Part shown: one piece after another, positions 8,134 to 16,605 of the stretch
How the letters are laid out: each line of letters starts with the position of its first letter
How positions within the stretch are numbered: position 1 is the stretch's first letter
Assembly (NCBI GenBank): GCA_050008465.1
Contig: JBEKMO010000001.1
Location: 62,001 to 126,000, forward strand
Direction of reading: 5' to 3'
Length of the DNA stretch: 64,000 nucleotides
Source: Fen-330 sp050008465
GTDB taxonomy: Bacteria; Acidobacteriota; Terriglobia; Bryobacterales; Bryobacteraceae
Made by a program: the position numbers and the translations under genes
The notes under the pieces: generated by a model
The model's database searches: none
What the model was told of the DNA's origin: nothing
Seen by the model: only the letters and a program-made list of their open reading frames with translations

Positions 8134-9270
8134 CTACCTCAACTTCAACGTCGTCAGCGCAAACAGCGCCATTACCAGGCCGGTGATCCAGAAGCGCACG
8201 ATGATCTTGGATTCGGACCAGCCTAGCGCCTCGAAGTGATGGTGTAACGGCGCCATCTTGAAAATCCGTTTGCCGCCGCGCAACTTAAAGCTACCCACTT
8301 GCAGAATCACCGAGAGCGTCTCGAGTACGAACACGCCCCCGATGAATACCAGCAAGATCTCCTGCTTGACCAGGATGGCGGCCACCGCCAGGCTGCCCCC
8401 CAGCGAGAGCGACCCGACGTCGCCCATGAAGATCTCCGCCGGATGGCAGTTGTACCACAGGAAGCCCAGGCAGGCCCCGGTCATCGCGCCGCAGAAAATG
8501 GTCAGCTCGCCGGCGGGCGGCAGCCGGACCAGGTCCAGATACTTGGCGAATTCGGCGTGCCCGGTGGTGTAAGTAAGCGCGGTCATGGCGGCTGAGGCGA
8601 TTAGCACCAGGCCGATGGCCAGGCCGTCCAGGCCGTCCGCGAGGTTCACCCCGTTGGAGGTGCCCACGATCACCACCATCAGGAACAGGAAGAAGAAGAC
8701 GAAAGCGAACAGGTAAGTGAACGGGTTGTGGAGCAGCGGCTCGATCACCAGGCCGGGCTTGAACGCCTTGAAGAAGGGGACGTTCATCGCGGTCGAGTAG
8801 CTCCCGTGGGCGCGCAGAACCAGCAGCAATCCGCCGATGACCAGCGCTACTATGCACTGCGCGCCGAACTTGCGCCACGCGGTGAGGCCCAAATTCTGCT
8901 TCCTGCGGATCTTGGCGTAATCGTCCCAGAACCCGATGGCGCCGAAGCTCAGGATCCCGAACAGCGCGATCCAAATGTACGGATTGGCGAGGTTGGCCCA
9001 TAGCAGCGTGGGCACAACGATCGAGATCACGATCAGCACACCGCCCATCGTCGGTGTGCCGGCCTTCTTCTGGTGGGACGTGGGGCCGTCCTCGCGGATG
9101 TGCTGCCCGATCTGGAACTGGCGCAGCTTGCCGATCAGCCACGGGCCCAGCACCAGGCACAGGAACAGCGCCGTCATGCTGGCGAAGGCGGTGCGAGAAG
9201 TGATGTAGCGGAACAGTTCGAAGCGGATGACGTGCGGATGAAGCTGTTCGTAAAGAAGCCAGTAGAACAT
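8134..9270 (-). CDS. mraY: Phospho-N-acetylmuramoyl-pentapeptide transferase MraY
   Basis: MraY transfers phospho-MurNAc-pentapeptide to undecaprenyl phosphate, giving lipid I. The 378-aa polytopic membrane protein contains PTMGGVLI, the catalytic DDYAKIRRKQNLGLTAW loop (Asp-Asp pair), GTSNGVNLADGLDGLAIG with the DGLDGL motif, FMGDVGSLSLGG and the HHHFE motif near the C-terminus (FKMAPLHHHFEALGWSESK). The start MFYWLLYEQLHPH at 9270 is chosen although the frame is open to 9474; the upstream part would translate an inverted repeat. It follows murF after a 136-nt spacer, one of the largest gaps in the operon. Confidence 0.97.
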   Translation of the reverse strand: MFYWLLYEQLHPHVIRFELFRYITSRTAFASMTALFLCLVLGPWLIGKLRQFQIGQHIREDGPTSHQKKAGTPTMGGVLIVISIVVPTLLWANLANPYIWIALFGILSFGAIGFWDDYAKIRRKQNLGLTAWRKFGAQCIVALVIGGLLLVLRAHGSYSTAMNVPFFKAFKPGLVIEPLLHNPFTYLFAFVFFFLFLMVVIVGTSNGVNLADGLDGLAIGLVLIASAAMTALTYTTGHAEFAKYLDLVRLPPAGELTIFCGAMTGACLGFLWYNCHPAEIFMGDVGSLSLGGSLAVAAILVKQEILLVFIGGVFVLETLSVILQVGSFKLRGGKRIFKMAPLHHHFEALGWSESKIIVRFWITGLVMALFALTTLKLR

Positions 9271-9282
9271 TAGAAAAGCCTC

Positions 9283-9404
9283 GGCTTGTGGCTTGTGGCC
9301 TGTGGCCTGTGGATTCCGCGACCGCGCGCGCCGCGCCGCGACAGGCGGCAGCCATAGGTGCGCCGTAGTTGGATCCACATGCCACAAGCCACATGCCACA
9401 AGCC
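9283..9404. repeat. Inverted repeat built of TGTGGC heptamers between murF and mraY
   Basis: The left arm (9283-9312) is a run of 7-nt units TGTGGCN, and the right arm (9375-9404) is its inverted counterpart; the arms match at 27 of 30 positions. The 62-nt GC-rich middle separates them. The structure lies 2 nt after the murF stop and 12 nt before the mraY start, so the polycistronic RNA could form a long hairpin just ahead of the mraY ribosome site. It is probably a dispersed repeat that has landed in the operon; a translational effect on mraY is only inferred. Confidence 0.75.
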
Positions 9405-9406
9405 AA

Positions 9407-10741
9407 TCATCCGAGGAACCTTTCCAAGGCCGTCTCGACGTGGGTGCCGCGGGAGCCTTTGAACAGGACCGCATCGCCGTCGGCGAGCAGGGTGCGGAGG
9501 AAATCGCCGGCGGGCGCGGGGTCGTCGAAAAAGAACGCGGCGACGGCCGGCAACCCTGATCGAACAGCTTCGTCGATCATTTGGCAGGCCGCGCCGCGAA
9601 TCCCGACGAGCACATCAACCCCGCACGCGACAGCGTAGTTGCCTACGTCCCGGTGCAAAGGCTCGGTCCAACGGCCGAGTTCGAGCATCTCCCCCAGCAC
9701 GGCGACCCGGCGCCGTGCTGGCGTACCCCGGAGCACGTCCAGCATCGCGCGGACCGCCTCCGGGTTGGAGTTGTAGCAGTCGTTCAGAATCGTGATCCCG
9801 GCATGGGTGAAGCGCTCGCCCCTCATTTTCCCGGGCGCGAGTGACCGGACCGCTTCGCGCAGCCGTTCGGGCGCGATCCCGAAAACTCCGGCCACGGCGA
9901 TTCCGGCCAACACGTTCAGCAGGCCATGCCGGCCCACGAGACTACATTCGAAATCCGTTTTCCCCAGGCGGAACCTGACGCCGGCGGGCGAGTACTCCAC
10001 CTCCGCCGGTCGCACATCCGCCTCGGGGGAAGTGCCGAAGCATATCACAGGTCCAGGGTGGACGTCCCGGAAGCTCGCCACGCGCGGGTCGTCGGCATTC
10101 AGCACGGCGACGCCGCCGGCCGGAAGCGCCTCGATCAGTTCCCGCTTGGCCAGCGCTACTTCATCCACCGACTCGAAGAACTCCGCGTGCGCGAAGCCGA
10201 CATTGGTGACCACCCCGACGTCCGGGCGAGCAATTGAGGCGAGCCTCCGGATCTCGCCGGGGTGGTTCATCCCGATCTCCAGAACCGCGGTGCGGACCTC
10301 TGGCGGCAAGCGGAGAATGGACAGCGGCAGGCCCACGTGATTGTTCAAGTTCCCGATGGTCTTGCCGACGCGCATCTCGACCGCCAACAAATCGGCGATG
10401 ATATCCTTGGTGGTGGTCTTGCCCGCGCTGCCCGTCACCCCGATCACCCGGCCTCCCCATCGAGCGCGCGCCCACCCGGCGATTTGTTCCAGTGCCGCCA
10501 GGCTGTCGGGGACCGGAAGCAACCGCTCCCCGTTGTTCTGGCCCGCGCTTCCGACGGCTGCCACGGCGCCTTTCCGGAAGGCCTCGTCGAGGAAATCGTG
10601 GCCGTCGTGGAGGGGGCCGCGCAGGGCGAAGAACAGGTCCCCGCGCTCCAGCGTGCGCGTATCCACGCTCCAGCCCGTGATGACTGCCGCGGGAGCCGCC
10701 TGGCCAAGTACGCCGGCCACCTGCTGGAGATCGAAGGTCAT
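9407..10741 (-). CDS. murF: UDP-MurNAc-tripeptide--D-Ala-D-Ala ligase MurF
   Basis: MurF adds the D-Ala-D-Ala dipeptide to the UDP-MurNAc-tripeptide. The 444-aa product has the MurE/MurF-type N-terminal domain (GWSVDTRTLERGDLFFALRG), the P-loop GVTGSAGKTTTKDIIADLL, the central motif LEIGMNHPGEI and the C-terminal LNDCYNSNPEAVRAMLD motif. The ATG at 10741 overlaps the murE stop by 4 nt. No ddl gene for the dipeptide substrate is present in the window, so D-Ala-D-Ala must be made from elsewhere in the genome. Confidence 0.97.
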   Translation of the reverse strand: MTFDLQQVAGVLGQAAPAAVITGWSVDTRTLERGDLFFALRGPLHDGHDFLDEAFRKGAVAAVGSAGQNNGERLLPVPDSLAALEQIAGWARARWGGRVIGVTGSAGKTTTKDIIADLLAVEMRVGKTIGNLNNHVGLPLSILRLPPEVRTAVLEIGMNHPGEIRRLASIARPDVGVVTNVGFAHAEFFESVDEVALAKRELIEALPAGGVAVLNADDPRVASFRDVHPGPVICFGTSPEADVRPAEVEYSPAGVRFRLGKTDFECSLVGRHGLLNVLAGIAVAGVFGIAPERLREAVRSLAPGKMRGERFTHAGITILNDCYNSNPEAVRAMLDVLRGTPARRRVAVLGEMLELGRWTEPLHRDVGNYAVACGVDVLVGIRGAACQMIDEAVRSGLPAVAAFFFDDPAPAGDFLRTLLADGDAVLFKGSRGTHVETALERFLG

Positions 10742-12189
10742 GCCCGATACCCCAGTTCTCCGAGCACTCTGCGTGCCACTTCGCGGTCGTCCAGCGGGAT
10801 CGTCCGGTCCCTGAGGATCTGGTAGGTTTCGTGCCCCTTGCCGGCCAGGATGACGATGTCGCCGGGCTCCGCGCGCTCGAGCATCAGCCGGATGGCTTTC
10901 TCGCGATCCGGTTCGGCCAGGTACGGCGTGTCATGGCGGCCCAGCCCGACCATCGCGTCGTTAATGATGGCCAGCGGGTCCTCCGAGCGCGGATTGTCCG
11001 AGGTCAGCACCACGAAATCGCTCAGCTCGGCGGCGGCTTCCCCCATCAGCGGCCGCTTGATGCGGTCGCGATCCCCGCCGCAGCCGAACAAAGTGAGCAC
11101 CCGTTTGGGGTGCAGGCCGCGCGCGACCGAGATCGCGTTGCGCAACGCATCGTCCGTGTGCGCGTAGTCCACCACTACCAGGAAGGGCTGGCCGGCTTCG
11201 ACTTTCTCGAACCGGCCCGGCACCGCGCGGCACTCGGCGATCCCCCGCACCACGGTCTCCACCGGAATGCCGTAGTTCGACGCCGCGCACCACGCCGCCA
11301 GGATGTTGTACACGTTCATCCGGCCGGGCAGCGGCGATGCGACCGCCACGCGCTCCTCGCCGTGCTGCACCTCGAACCGCAGCCCGTCGAAACCGGATTG
11401 GACGTTCACCGCGCGCACCGTCGCTCCGTTGCGCAGGCCATAGTGGAGGACTTCGGTTTGTGTCCCCACCTGGATCTCGCGCCCGTAGGGGTCGTCGTAG
11501 TTCAGGACGGCGAACCGCGGCGGCGGTGCGCCCGCGCCTTCAAACAGCATGCGCTTGGCGGCCAAGTACTCCTCCATGGTGTGGTGGAAATCCAGGTGAT
11601 CGCGGGTCAGGTTTGTGAATACCGCGGTGTGAAACCGGATGCCGTGCACCCGCGCCAGCGCCAGCGCGTGGGAGGAGACCTCCATGGTGGCGTGGCTGCC
11701 GCCGGCGGTCTCCAACTCCGCGAACAGCCGGAACAGGTCGAGGGATTCCGGGGTCGTGTTGACAGCGGCCTCCGCGGTGCCACCCAGGCGGTATTCGATG
11801 GTGCCGACTAGCAGCGTCGTCTTGCCCGCCGCGCGCAGCACCGAATCCAGAATGTAGGAGCTGGTGGTCTTGCCATTCGTCCCGGTGATGCCGGTGATAC
11901 CCAGGCGTTCATCCGGGCGGCCGTAGAAGGCGCGCGCGGCGAGCGCCAGCGCGCGGCGGCCGTGTTCCACCTGAATCCAGACGCCTGGGAAGCCCTCCGG
12001 CCGCGCCGATTCGCTTACCACGGCCACGGCACCGCGTTCGACGGCCTGGGCGGCGAAAGCGCGCCCGTCGGCTCTCTGGCCCGGAAACGCGAAGAACAGA
12101 AAGCCCGGAGCGACCTTGCGCGAGTCGCAGGCGATGCCGCGGACCTCCTCGGTGCTGGCGGCTTGTGGCAGCAGGTCGCGGACGTTCAT
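10738..12189 (-). CDS. murE: UDP-MurNAc-L-Ala-D-Glu--meso-diaminopimelate ligase MurE
   Basis: MurE adds the third stem-peptide residue. The 483-aa product carries the N-terminal ACDSRKVAPGFLFFA segment, P-loop GITGTNGKTTSSYILDSVL, the NLTRDHLDFHHTMEEY region and the DNPRSEDP motif. DNPR in this position is the family hallmark of meso-diaminopimelate rather than lysine specificity, so the peptidoglycan is predicted to be of the mDAP type. The ATG at 12189 overlaps the ftsI stop by 4 nt and its own stop overlaps murF, so ftsI-murE-murF look co-translated. Confidence 0.97.
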   Translation of the reverse strand: MNVRDLLPQAASTEEVRGIACDSRKVAPGFLFFAFPGQRADGRAFAAQAVERGAVAVVSESARPEGFPGVWIQVEHGRRALALAARAFYGRPDERLGITGITGTNGKTTSSYILDSVLRAAGKTTLLVGTIEYRLGGTAEAAVNTTPESLDLFRLFAELETAGGSHATMEVSSHALALARVHGIRFHTAVFTNLTRDHLDFHHTMEEYLAAKRMLFEGAGAPPPRFAVLNYDDPYGREIQVGTQTEVLHYGLRNGATVRAVNVQSGFDGLRFEVQHGEERVAVASPLPGRMNVYNILAAWCAASNYGIPVETVVRGIAECRAVPGRFEKVEAGQPFLVVVDYAHTDDALRNAISVARGLHPKRVLTLFGCGGDRDRIKRPLMGEAAAELSDFVVLTSDNPRSEDPLAIINDAMVGLGRHDTPYLAEPDREKAIRLMLERAEPGDIVILAGKGHETYQILRDRTIPLDDREVARRVLGELGYRA

Positions 12190-14258
12190 TGGAATTGCAC
12201 TCGCACTCGCTCTCCGGGATGCAGGAATTCGCCGGCCGCGGGCGCCTGGCCGCGGGCCACGCCGCTTCCCAACACGTCCACCGGCACGCCGGCGGCCAGC
12301 GATTCTTCGAGTACCGCCCGCACCGTTTTGCCCTGGAAGCTGGGCACTCGGGGACCGGCGGCGACCACCACCATGGCGGCCGGCGGCGCCGTTGCTTCGG
12401 CTGAGGTTACGGCCGGAACTGCGGATGGGTCCGCGGGCGGTGTAGAGAGGTCCTCGGGCGGCGTCGAGAGTTCCGCGATCGCGACGTCGTTGGTCTCGGC
12501 GGGCTCGATCGCGGGCTCGGGCGCGGTCTCCGGCAGGTCCCGCGGGACGTCCAGCAGTCGCAGGACATCCACCGCTACCGACTTGAACACCGGTCCCGCC
12601 ACGACGGCGCCGAACTGCTTGGTGCCGTTCAGCGTCACCGCGATCACCACCGCCGGGTTGGTCACCGGGGCGAACCCCACGAATGAGCCGTTGTAGAAGT
12701 GCGTGTAGTGCTTGGTGGCCTGGTCGAAGATCTGCGCCGAGCCGGTCTTGCCGCCGGACGTGTATCCGGGCAGGCGCGCCCCTTTCCCCGTACCGTGCAG
12801 CACCACTCCTTCCATCAACTGGCGCATGGTGATGGCCGTCTCCGGCTTGAGAATGCGACGAGGGGGCTCGGCGGGCTCGTTCTGCGGCTTGCCGCCGGGC
12901 CGCTGTCGCTTCAGAATGAGCCGCGGCCTCACCAGCATCCCGCCGTTGGCGATCACCGAGCAGGCCTGCGCCAGTTGCAGCGCCGTGGTGCTGATTTCGT
13001 GCCCCATCGCCACCGACCCGATCGAGCTCTTGCCCCAGAACTTCAGATCTCTGACCGTCCCCGAGGATTCGGCCGGCAGTGGAATCCCAGTGCGCTTCCC
13101 GAAGCCGAACCTGCGCACGTACTCCAGCAGGTTTTTCTCCCCAACCTTCAATCCTATCTGGATTGCGCCGATGTTGCTGGACTTGGCCAGCACGTCGGCG
13201 AACGACAGCGTCCCATAGCCGTGCTTGGCCTCGTGGATCACCCGGCCGAACAGGTTCAGCGTTCCGCCCCCGCAGTTGATCGGGCTGTCCGGGCGGAGGC
13301 TGGTGGTCTCCAACGCCGCCGAGAGCGTGATGATCTTGAACACCGAGCCGGGCTCGAAGGGCACCGACACCGGGTGATTAAAGCGCGCGGCCCGTTCCTC
13401 CGCGCTTTGCGGAGGCCGGTTGGGATCGAAGGAGGGGTAAGAGGCCAGAGCCAGGATCTCGCCCGTGTAAGGGTTCATGACCACCGCGCTGCCGCTGGCG
13501 GCGTTACGCAACTCGCAGGCCGCCTTGATCTCGCGCTCGACGAGGAACTGGATCCGCTCGTCGATCGAAAGGGTGATGTTGGCCCCCGGCTCGGCGGCGC
13601 TGGTGGCCAGTGCCTCGACGCCCCGCTGCTGAACGTCGGTGAGCATCTTGACGCTGCCCGGGCGCCCCACCAGCTCTTTGTCCAGGCTCTGCTCCAGCCC
13701 CAGGTTCCCCCGCTCCTGGAAATCCACCGTGCCGACCACGTGGCTGGCCAGCGAACCGTCCGGATAGTGCCGCTGGCTCTCTGCGCGAAACTCCACGAAC
13801 TCCAGCTTCAAGCTGTGCAGCCGCTCCGCTTCCTCGGGGGTGATCTTGCGCTTGACCCATAGGAAGCCGGCGTCGTCGGCTTTGGCTCGATCGAGCCGGG
13901 CGAGGAACTCCTGGCGGTCCACGCGCAGAACGCCGGCCAGGATCTCGGCGGCCAGCGACGCGTCGGGCACGCGCAAGGGGTTGATGCAAACGGAATCGAC
14001 GGGCAGGCTTAGCGCCAGCGGGCGGCCGCAGCGGTCCAGAATGGCGCCGCGCGCGGCCTCGATCTTGAAGATCCTGTGCTGCTGGCGGTCGGCGATCTCC
14101 TGGTAGGCCTTATGGCAGACGATCTGGAGGTACACCAGGCGGCAAAGGATCGCCAGCGCCCAGATCAGGGCTACCAGCGCAAGACCCACCATGCGACCCG
14201 TGGCCCGTCCGGTGCCGCGCGCCCGCTCGGATTCCTCGCCCCGCCGCCAACCCCACAC
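12186..14258 (-). CDS. ftsI: Septal penicillin-binding protein FtsI (PBP3) with PASTA domain
   Basis: FtsI is the class B penicillin-binding protein that crosslinks septal peptidoglycan with FtsW. The 690-aa product has a short cytoplasmic tail, one membrane anchor (VGLALVALIWALAILCRLVYL), the PBP dimerisation domain (RGAILDRCGRPLA), and the transpeptidase motifs SVFK (PGSVFKIIT), SSN and KTG (GGKTGSAQ). The C-terminal about 55 residues (VPSFQGKTVRAVLEESL onward) form a PASTA domain, after a Pro/Ala/Thr/Ser-rich linker of about 80 residues. The start is GTG at 14258, supported by GGAGGAG 7 nt upstream. It overlaps murE by 4 nt. Confidence 0.96.
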   Translation of the reverse strand: MWGWRRGEESERARGTGRATGRMVGLALVALIWALAILCRLVYLQIVCHKAYQEIADRQQHRIFKIEAARGAILDRCGRPLALSLPVDSVCINPLRVPDASLAAEILAGVLRVDRQEFLARLDRAKADDAGFLWVKRKITPEEAERLHSLKLEFVEFRAESQRHYPDGSLASHVVGTVDFQERGNLGLEQSLDKELVGRPGSVKMLTDVQQRGVEALATSAAEPGANITLSIDERIQFLVEREIKAACELRNAASGSAVVMNPYTGEILALASYPSFDPNRPPQSAEERAARFNHPVSVPFEPGSVFKIITLSAALETTSLRPDSPINCGGGTLNLFGRVIHEAKHGYGTLSFADVLAKSSNIGAIQIGLKVGEKNLLEYVRRFGFGKRTGIPLPAESSGTVRDLKFWGKSSIGSVAMGHEISTTALQLAQACSVIANGGMLVRPRLILKRQRPGGKPQNEPAEPPRRILKPETAITMRQLMEGVVLHGTGKGARLPGYTSGGKTGSAQIFDQATKHYTHFYNGSFVGFAPVTNPAVVIAVTLNGTKQFGAVVAGPVFKSVAVDVLRLLDVPRDLPETAPEPAIEPAETNDVAIAELSTPPEDLSTPPADPSAVPAVTSAEATAPPAAMVVVAAGPRVPSFQGKTVRAVLEESLAAGVPVDVLGSGVARGQAPAAGEFLHPGERVRVQFQ

Positions 14259-14301
14259 CGGCTTCTCCTCCGCGTGTCACAATAGGCGTCCGCCCGTCCT
14301 C

Positions 14302-14793
14302 TTACTTACTGGGTGCGTTCAGAGCCAGCGCGCCGCCGCTGCTGTTGGGATTGAGGTACACGACGTGCGCCGAGTCCGGGTCGACCAGGCGCAGATCGCG
14401 CGCCATCTCTTGCAGCCGCTGCGGGCTGAGCAGGGCGGCCTCTTCCAGCTCCAATCGCGCCCGGTCCTGCACCAGTCTCTCGTGTTCCCGCTCCAGCGAG
14501 TGGATCTGGTAGCCGGCGATCATTCCCAGTGCGTCGGGCAGTATCAGGATCATGATGAACAGCGCGGCGGCGAACGACATGGTCGCCGCGCGCCAGCATT
14601 TGCGCCGCGCCGCCGGATCAGCCTCCCGGACCACCCGGCTGTTGTCGACCTTCTTGCAGTAGAAGTACACGTCCTCGGAAGGCAGCGGACGCAGTTGGTA
14701 AGGGTCGGACTCCCGGTCCCAGCTCACCCGCGGCGCCTCCGCCGCTATCGCATTCGCTTCCGGACGTCTGAAAATCGCTGCCAGTGTCGCCAT
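14302..14793 (-). CDS. ftsL: FtsL-like cell division protein
   Basis: FtsL is a small bitopic divisome protein that binds FtsB and FtsQ through a coiled coil. The 163-aa product has a long polar N-terminal cytoplasmic region of about 70 residues, one membrane segment (FAAALFIMILILPDALGMIAG), then a heptad-rich stretch (SLEREHERLVQDRARLELEEA, key repeating Glu/Leu/Arg) and the closing LRLVDPDSAHVVYL that resembles the FtsL tail. The assignment rests on size, topology and its place between rsmH and ftsI, since FtsL sequences diverge widely. AGAGGG lies 8 nt before the ATG. Confidence 0.85.
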   Translation of the reverse strand: MATLAAIFRRPEANAIAAEAPRVSWDRESDPYQLRPLPSEDVYFYCKKVDNSRVVREADPAARRKCWRAATMSFAAALFIMILILPDALGMIAGYQIHSLEREHERLVQDRARLELEEAALLSPQRLQEMARDLRLVDPDSAHVVYLNPNSSGGALALNAPSK

Positions 14794-14811
14794 TGCTTTA
14801 CCCTCTCTGAC

Positions 14812-14842
14812 CCGCTACTGAGCCGCGACCGTAAGGGAGCGG
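14812..14842. repeat. Dispersed palindromic repeat after rsmH
   Basis: This 31-nt stretch in the rsmH-ftsL spacer reads, on the minus strand, as CCGCTCCCTTACGGTCGCGG followed by CTCAGTAGCGG. Translated out of frame, it gives the PYGRGSV-type peptide that recurs in many acidobacterial and verrucomicrobial intergenic repeats (from general knowledge, not searched here). It ends 2 nt from the rsmH stop. It is the third type of short repeat found inside this dcw operon. Confidence 0.55.
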
Positions 14843-14844
14843 CC

Positions 14845-15705
14845 TCACTTCATCTCCACGGCCCGCAGCTTGGCGCTGCGCGAGGCCGGGTTGGTTGCCA
14901 CCTCTTCTTCGCCCGGCCTGACCACGTGCTTGGTCAGCAGCCGTGCCCTGCCCTGCCGGGCCAGTTCGCGGAAGGCCTCCTTGACTTGGCGGTCTTCCAG
15001 AGACATAAACGCGATCACCACGATGCGGCCGCCGCTGGCCACCAGCTCGGGAGCGGCGCGTAGCAGAGCATCCAGTTCTTCGGCTTCGCGATTGACGGCG
15101 CGGCGCAGAGCCATGAACGTCTGAGTTGCCGGGTGCAGGCGACCCGTCCGCGGCACGGCCTGTTCGACGACACGCGCAAGGTGCAGCGTGTCGCGAATCG
15201 GCCGTGCCCGGACGATTGCTCTGGCTATTCTCCGCGCCCTCCTCTCTTCGCCGAGGTGATACAGCAGGTCGGCGAGCTCTCTTTCGCTCGTGGTGTTGGC
15301 CATGCCGGCCGCCGTCATGCCCTGACTTCTGTCCATGCGCATGTCCAGCGGGCCGGTCGCCGTCAAAGAAAACCCTCGTTCCGGCTCGGTCAACTGATAG
15401 CGGCTCACACCCAGGTCCGCCACCAGCCCGTCGATCTTCTCGGTCCCCAAGGAGGCCAGCGCGCTCCGCAGCTCCGAGAACCTCGCCTGGCGGTAGCGGA
15501 TCCGCTCCGCCCAGGCGGCCGTCGAGCGCCGCGCCAACTCCAGCGACTCGCCGTCGCAATCCAGCGCGATCACAAGCCCCGTCGTCAACCGTTGCGCGAT
15601 CGCGGCGGTGTGGCCGCCCAGCCCGGCGGTCGCATCCGCGAAGATCCCGTCCGGGCGCACCGCCAGATATTCGAGCGCTTCGTTCAGCATCACGGGGTAG
15701 TGCAT
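14845..15705 (-). CDS. rsmH: 16S rRNA (cytosine1402-N4)-methyltransferase RsmH
   Basis: RsmH (MraW) methylates N4 of C1402 in 16S rRNA using S-adenosylmethionine, and usually follows mraZ at the head of the dcw cluster. The 286-aa product starts MHYPVMLNEALEYL and carries the SAM site ADATAGLGGHTAAI, the DLGVSRYQLTEPERGFS motif, the substrate-region MRMDRSQGMTAA, and the C-terminal VIAFMSLEDRQVKEAFR (the usual SxHSLEDRxVK, here AFMSLEDRQVK). The ATG at 15705 is 6 nt after the mraZ stop. Confidence 0.97.
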   Translation of the reverse strand: MHYPVMLNEALEYLAVRPDGIFADATAGLGGHTAAIAQRLTTGLVIALDCDGESLELARRSTAAWAERIRYRQARFSELRSALASLGTEKIDGLVADLGVSRYQLTEPERGFSLTATGPLDMRMDRSQGMTAAGMANTTSERELADLLYHLGEERRARRIARAIVRARPIRDTLHLARVVEQAVPRTGRLHPATQTFMALRRAVNREAEELDALLRAAPELVASGGRIVVIAFMSLEDRQVKEAFRELARQGRARLLTKHVVRPGEEEVATNPASRSAKLRAVEMK

Positions 15706-15711
15706 ACATTG

Positions 15712-16197
15712 CTACTTCAATCCCCGCTTTCTGAGCGCCCGCAGGTTGGTGGGGGCCGCCTCGGTGGCGCGCTGGAGCCGTCTCTCGGACGCCGCCTCGC
15801 TGTACAGATCGATGGCGCCGTTATAAAACCGCAGGTTGACCTTCTGATCCTCGATCTCGAGTTTTCGCCGCAGCCCGGGCGGTACCAGGATGCGCGCCTG
15901 CCCGTCGATGCCCGACACCGAGCCCCAGTAGTGTGCCAGGAAGGCCTCGTCCTCCGCTCCCTCGGGGTCATCCGTGTCTTCGGCGAAAATCTTTTCGTTT
16001 TCCATCCACACCTGGATGGGGTATATTCTTCCTATGTGGCCGTCCAGGGTGGTGACGAAGAATTGCTGCTCCGGGAAGGTCTTGACAAACTCCTCAAACT
16101 CTTTGGGAAGGCGGACGCGGCCCTTGTCGTCGCAGCGCGACGAGTATATGCCCAGCGGAGGCCGCGCCGAACCGGGTTGGGAGAGGGACTCTTCCAC
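15712..16197 (-). CDS. mraZ: Transcriptional regulator MraZ
   Basis: MraZ is an AbrB-like, ring-forming DNA-binding protein that represses its own dcw operon in enterobacteria. The 161-aa product has the first repeat IYSSRCDDKGRVRLPKEFEEF (key DDKGRVRLP), and a second one GSVSGIDGQARILVPPGLR (key D-x-Q-x-R-I-x-VP), the two-repeat layout of the family. The start is a GTG at 16197; no ATG lies between it and the first conserved block. The first gene of the operon, it is preceded by a promoter at 16235-16263 and by repeats that it probably binds. Confidence 0.94.
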   Translation of the reverse strand: MEESLSQPGSARPPLGIYSSRCDDKGRVRLPKEFEEFVKTFPEQQFFVTTLDGHIGRIYPIQVWMENEKIFAEDTDDPEGAEDEAFLAHYWGSVSGIDGQARILVPPGLRRKLEIEDQKVNLRFYNGAIDLYSEAASERRLQRATEAAPTNLRALRKRGLK

Positions 16198-16231
16198 CTT
16201 CCACCACTTTCTAGCCAGTTTCTACCACTAG
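16194..16231 (-). promoter_or_regulatory. Probable MraZ-box operator
   Basis: Four copies of a short motif, on the plus strand CCA(C/G)(C/T)TT or CCACTAG, begin at 16194, 16204, 16215 and 16225, that is every 10, 11 and 10 nt. On the transcribed strand they read as TGG-containing units on one helix face. MraZ operators in other bacteria are arrays of TGG- or GTGG-type repeats with about 10-nt spacing. These start just downstream of the -10 hexamer and run into the mraZ start codon, so bound MraZ would block the promoter. Confidence 0.55.
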
Positions 16232-16234
16232 CCG

Positions 16235-16263
16235 ATTCTAGCCCTGCTGCCCAGCGTTTTCAA
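16235..16263 (-). promoter_or_regulatory. Sigma-70-type promoter of the dcw operon
   Basis: On the minus strand, TTGAAA (16263-16258) and TAGAAT (16240-16235) are separated by exactly 17 nt, one mismatch each from consensus. The predicted transcription start near 16228 gives a leader of about 30 nt before the mraZ GTG, and the MraZ-box repeats overlap it. This is the best promoter match noticed in the window. Confidence 0.7.
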
Positions 16264-16605
16264 TACTGCATTCCGGGTTTTTCAGTCCGGAACTGAAGAT
16301 TCTTGCGAACAAAAAGCGAAGATGGCCCCGCCGCAGCCGCCACCGCCTTCCAGGCCCGCCCGTTTCTCCCCTGGACCGGAGCGCGCCGCGCCTGCGGCCC
16401 TCAGTCACCGAAGCCGAGCTGTCGCGGCAAGGTAGAGAGTTCCGCTTGTGGCACAGTGGAAGGTTCTCGACGCCGACTGGAAGGGCGGGTCTGCGGTCAC
16501 CATCGCGAGGTTTTGCGCTTGCTTGGGGAGAACAACTCGGCTACGCCGTCACACTCGAGCAGGCGGCTTGACCGCGGAGTCAGCCACCGTATTTTGCGAA
16601 GCTCA
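16264..16605. other. Intergenic region between mraZ promoter and GH35 gene
   Basis: This stretch holds no open frame with recognisable similarity on either strand and no clear hairpin followed by a T-run. It separates the end of the GH35 gene from the dcw promoter. A terminator for the GH35 transcript would be expected here but none was recognised. Confidence 0.5.

Noticed and set aside
5959..8226. Long plus-strand open frames across the dcw operon
   Set aside because: They are antisense to well-identified genes and have the composition expected of GC-rich shadow frames.
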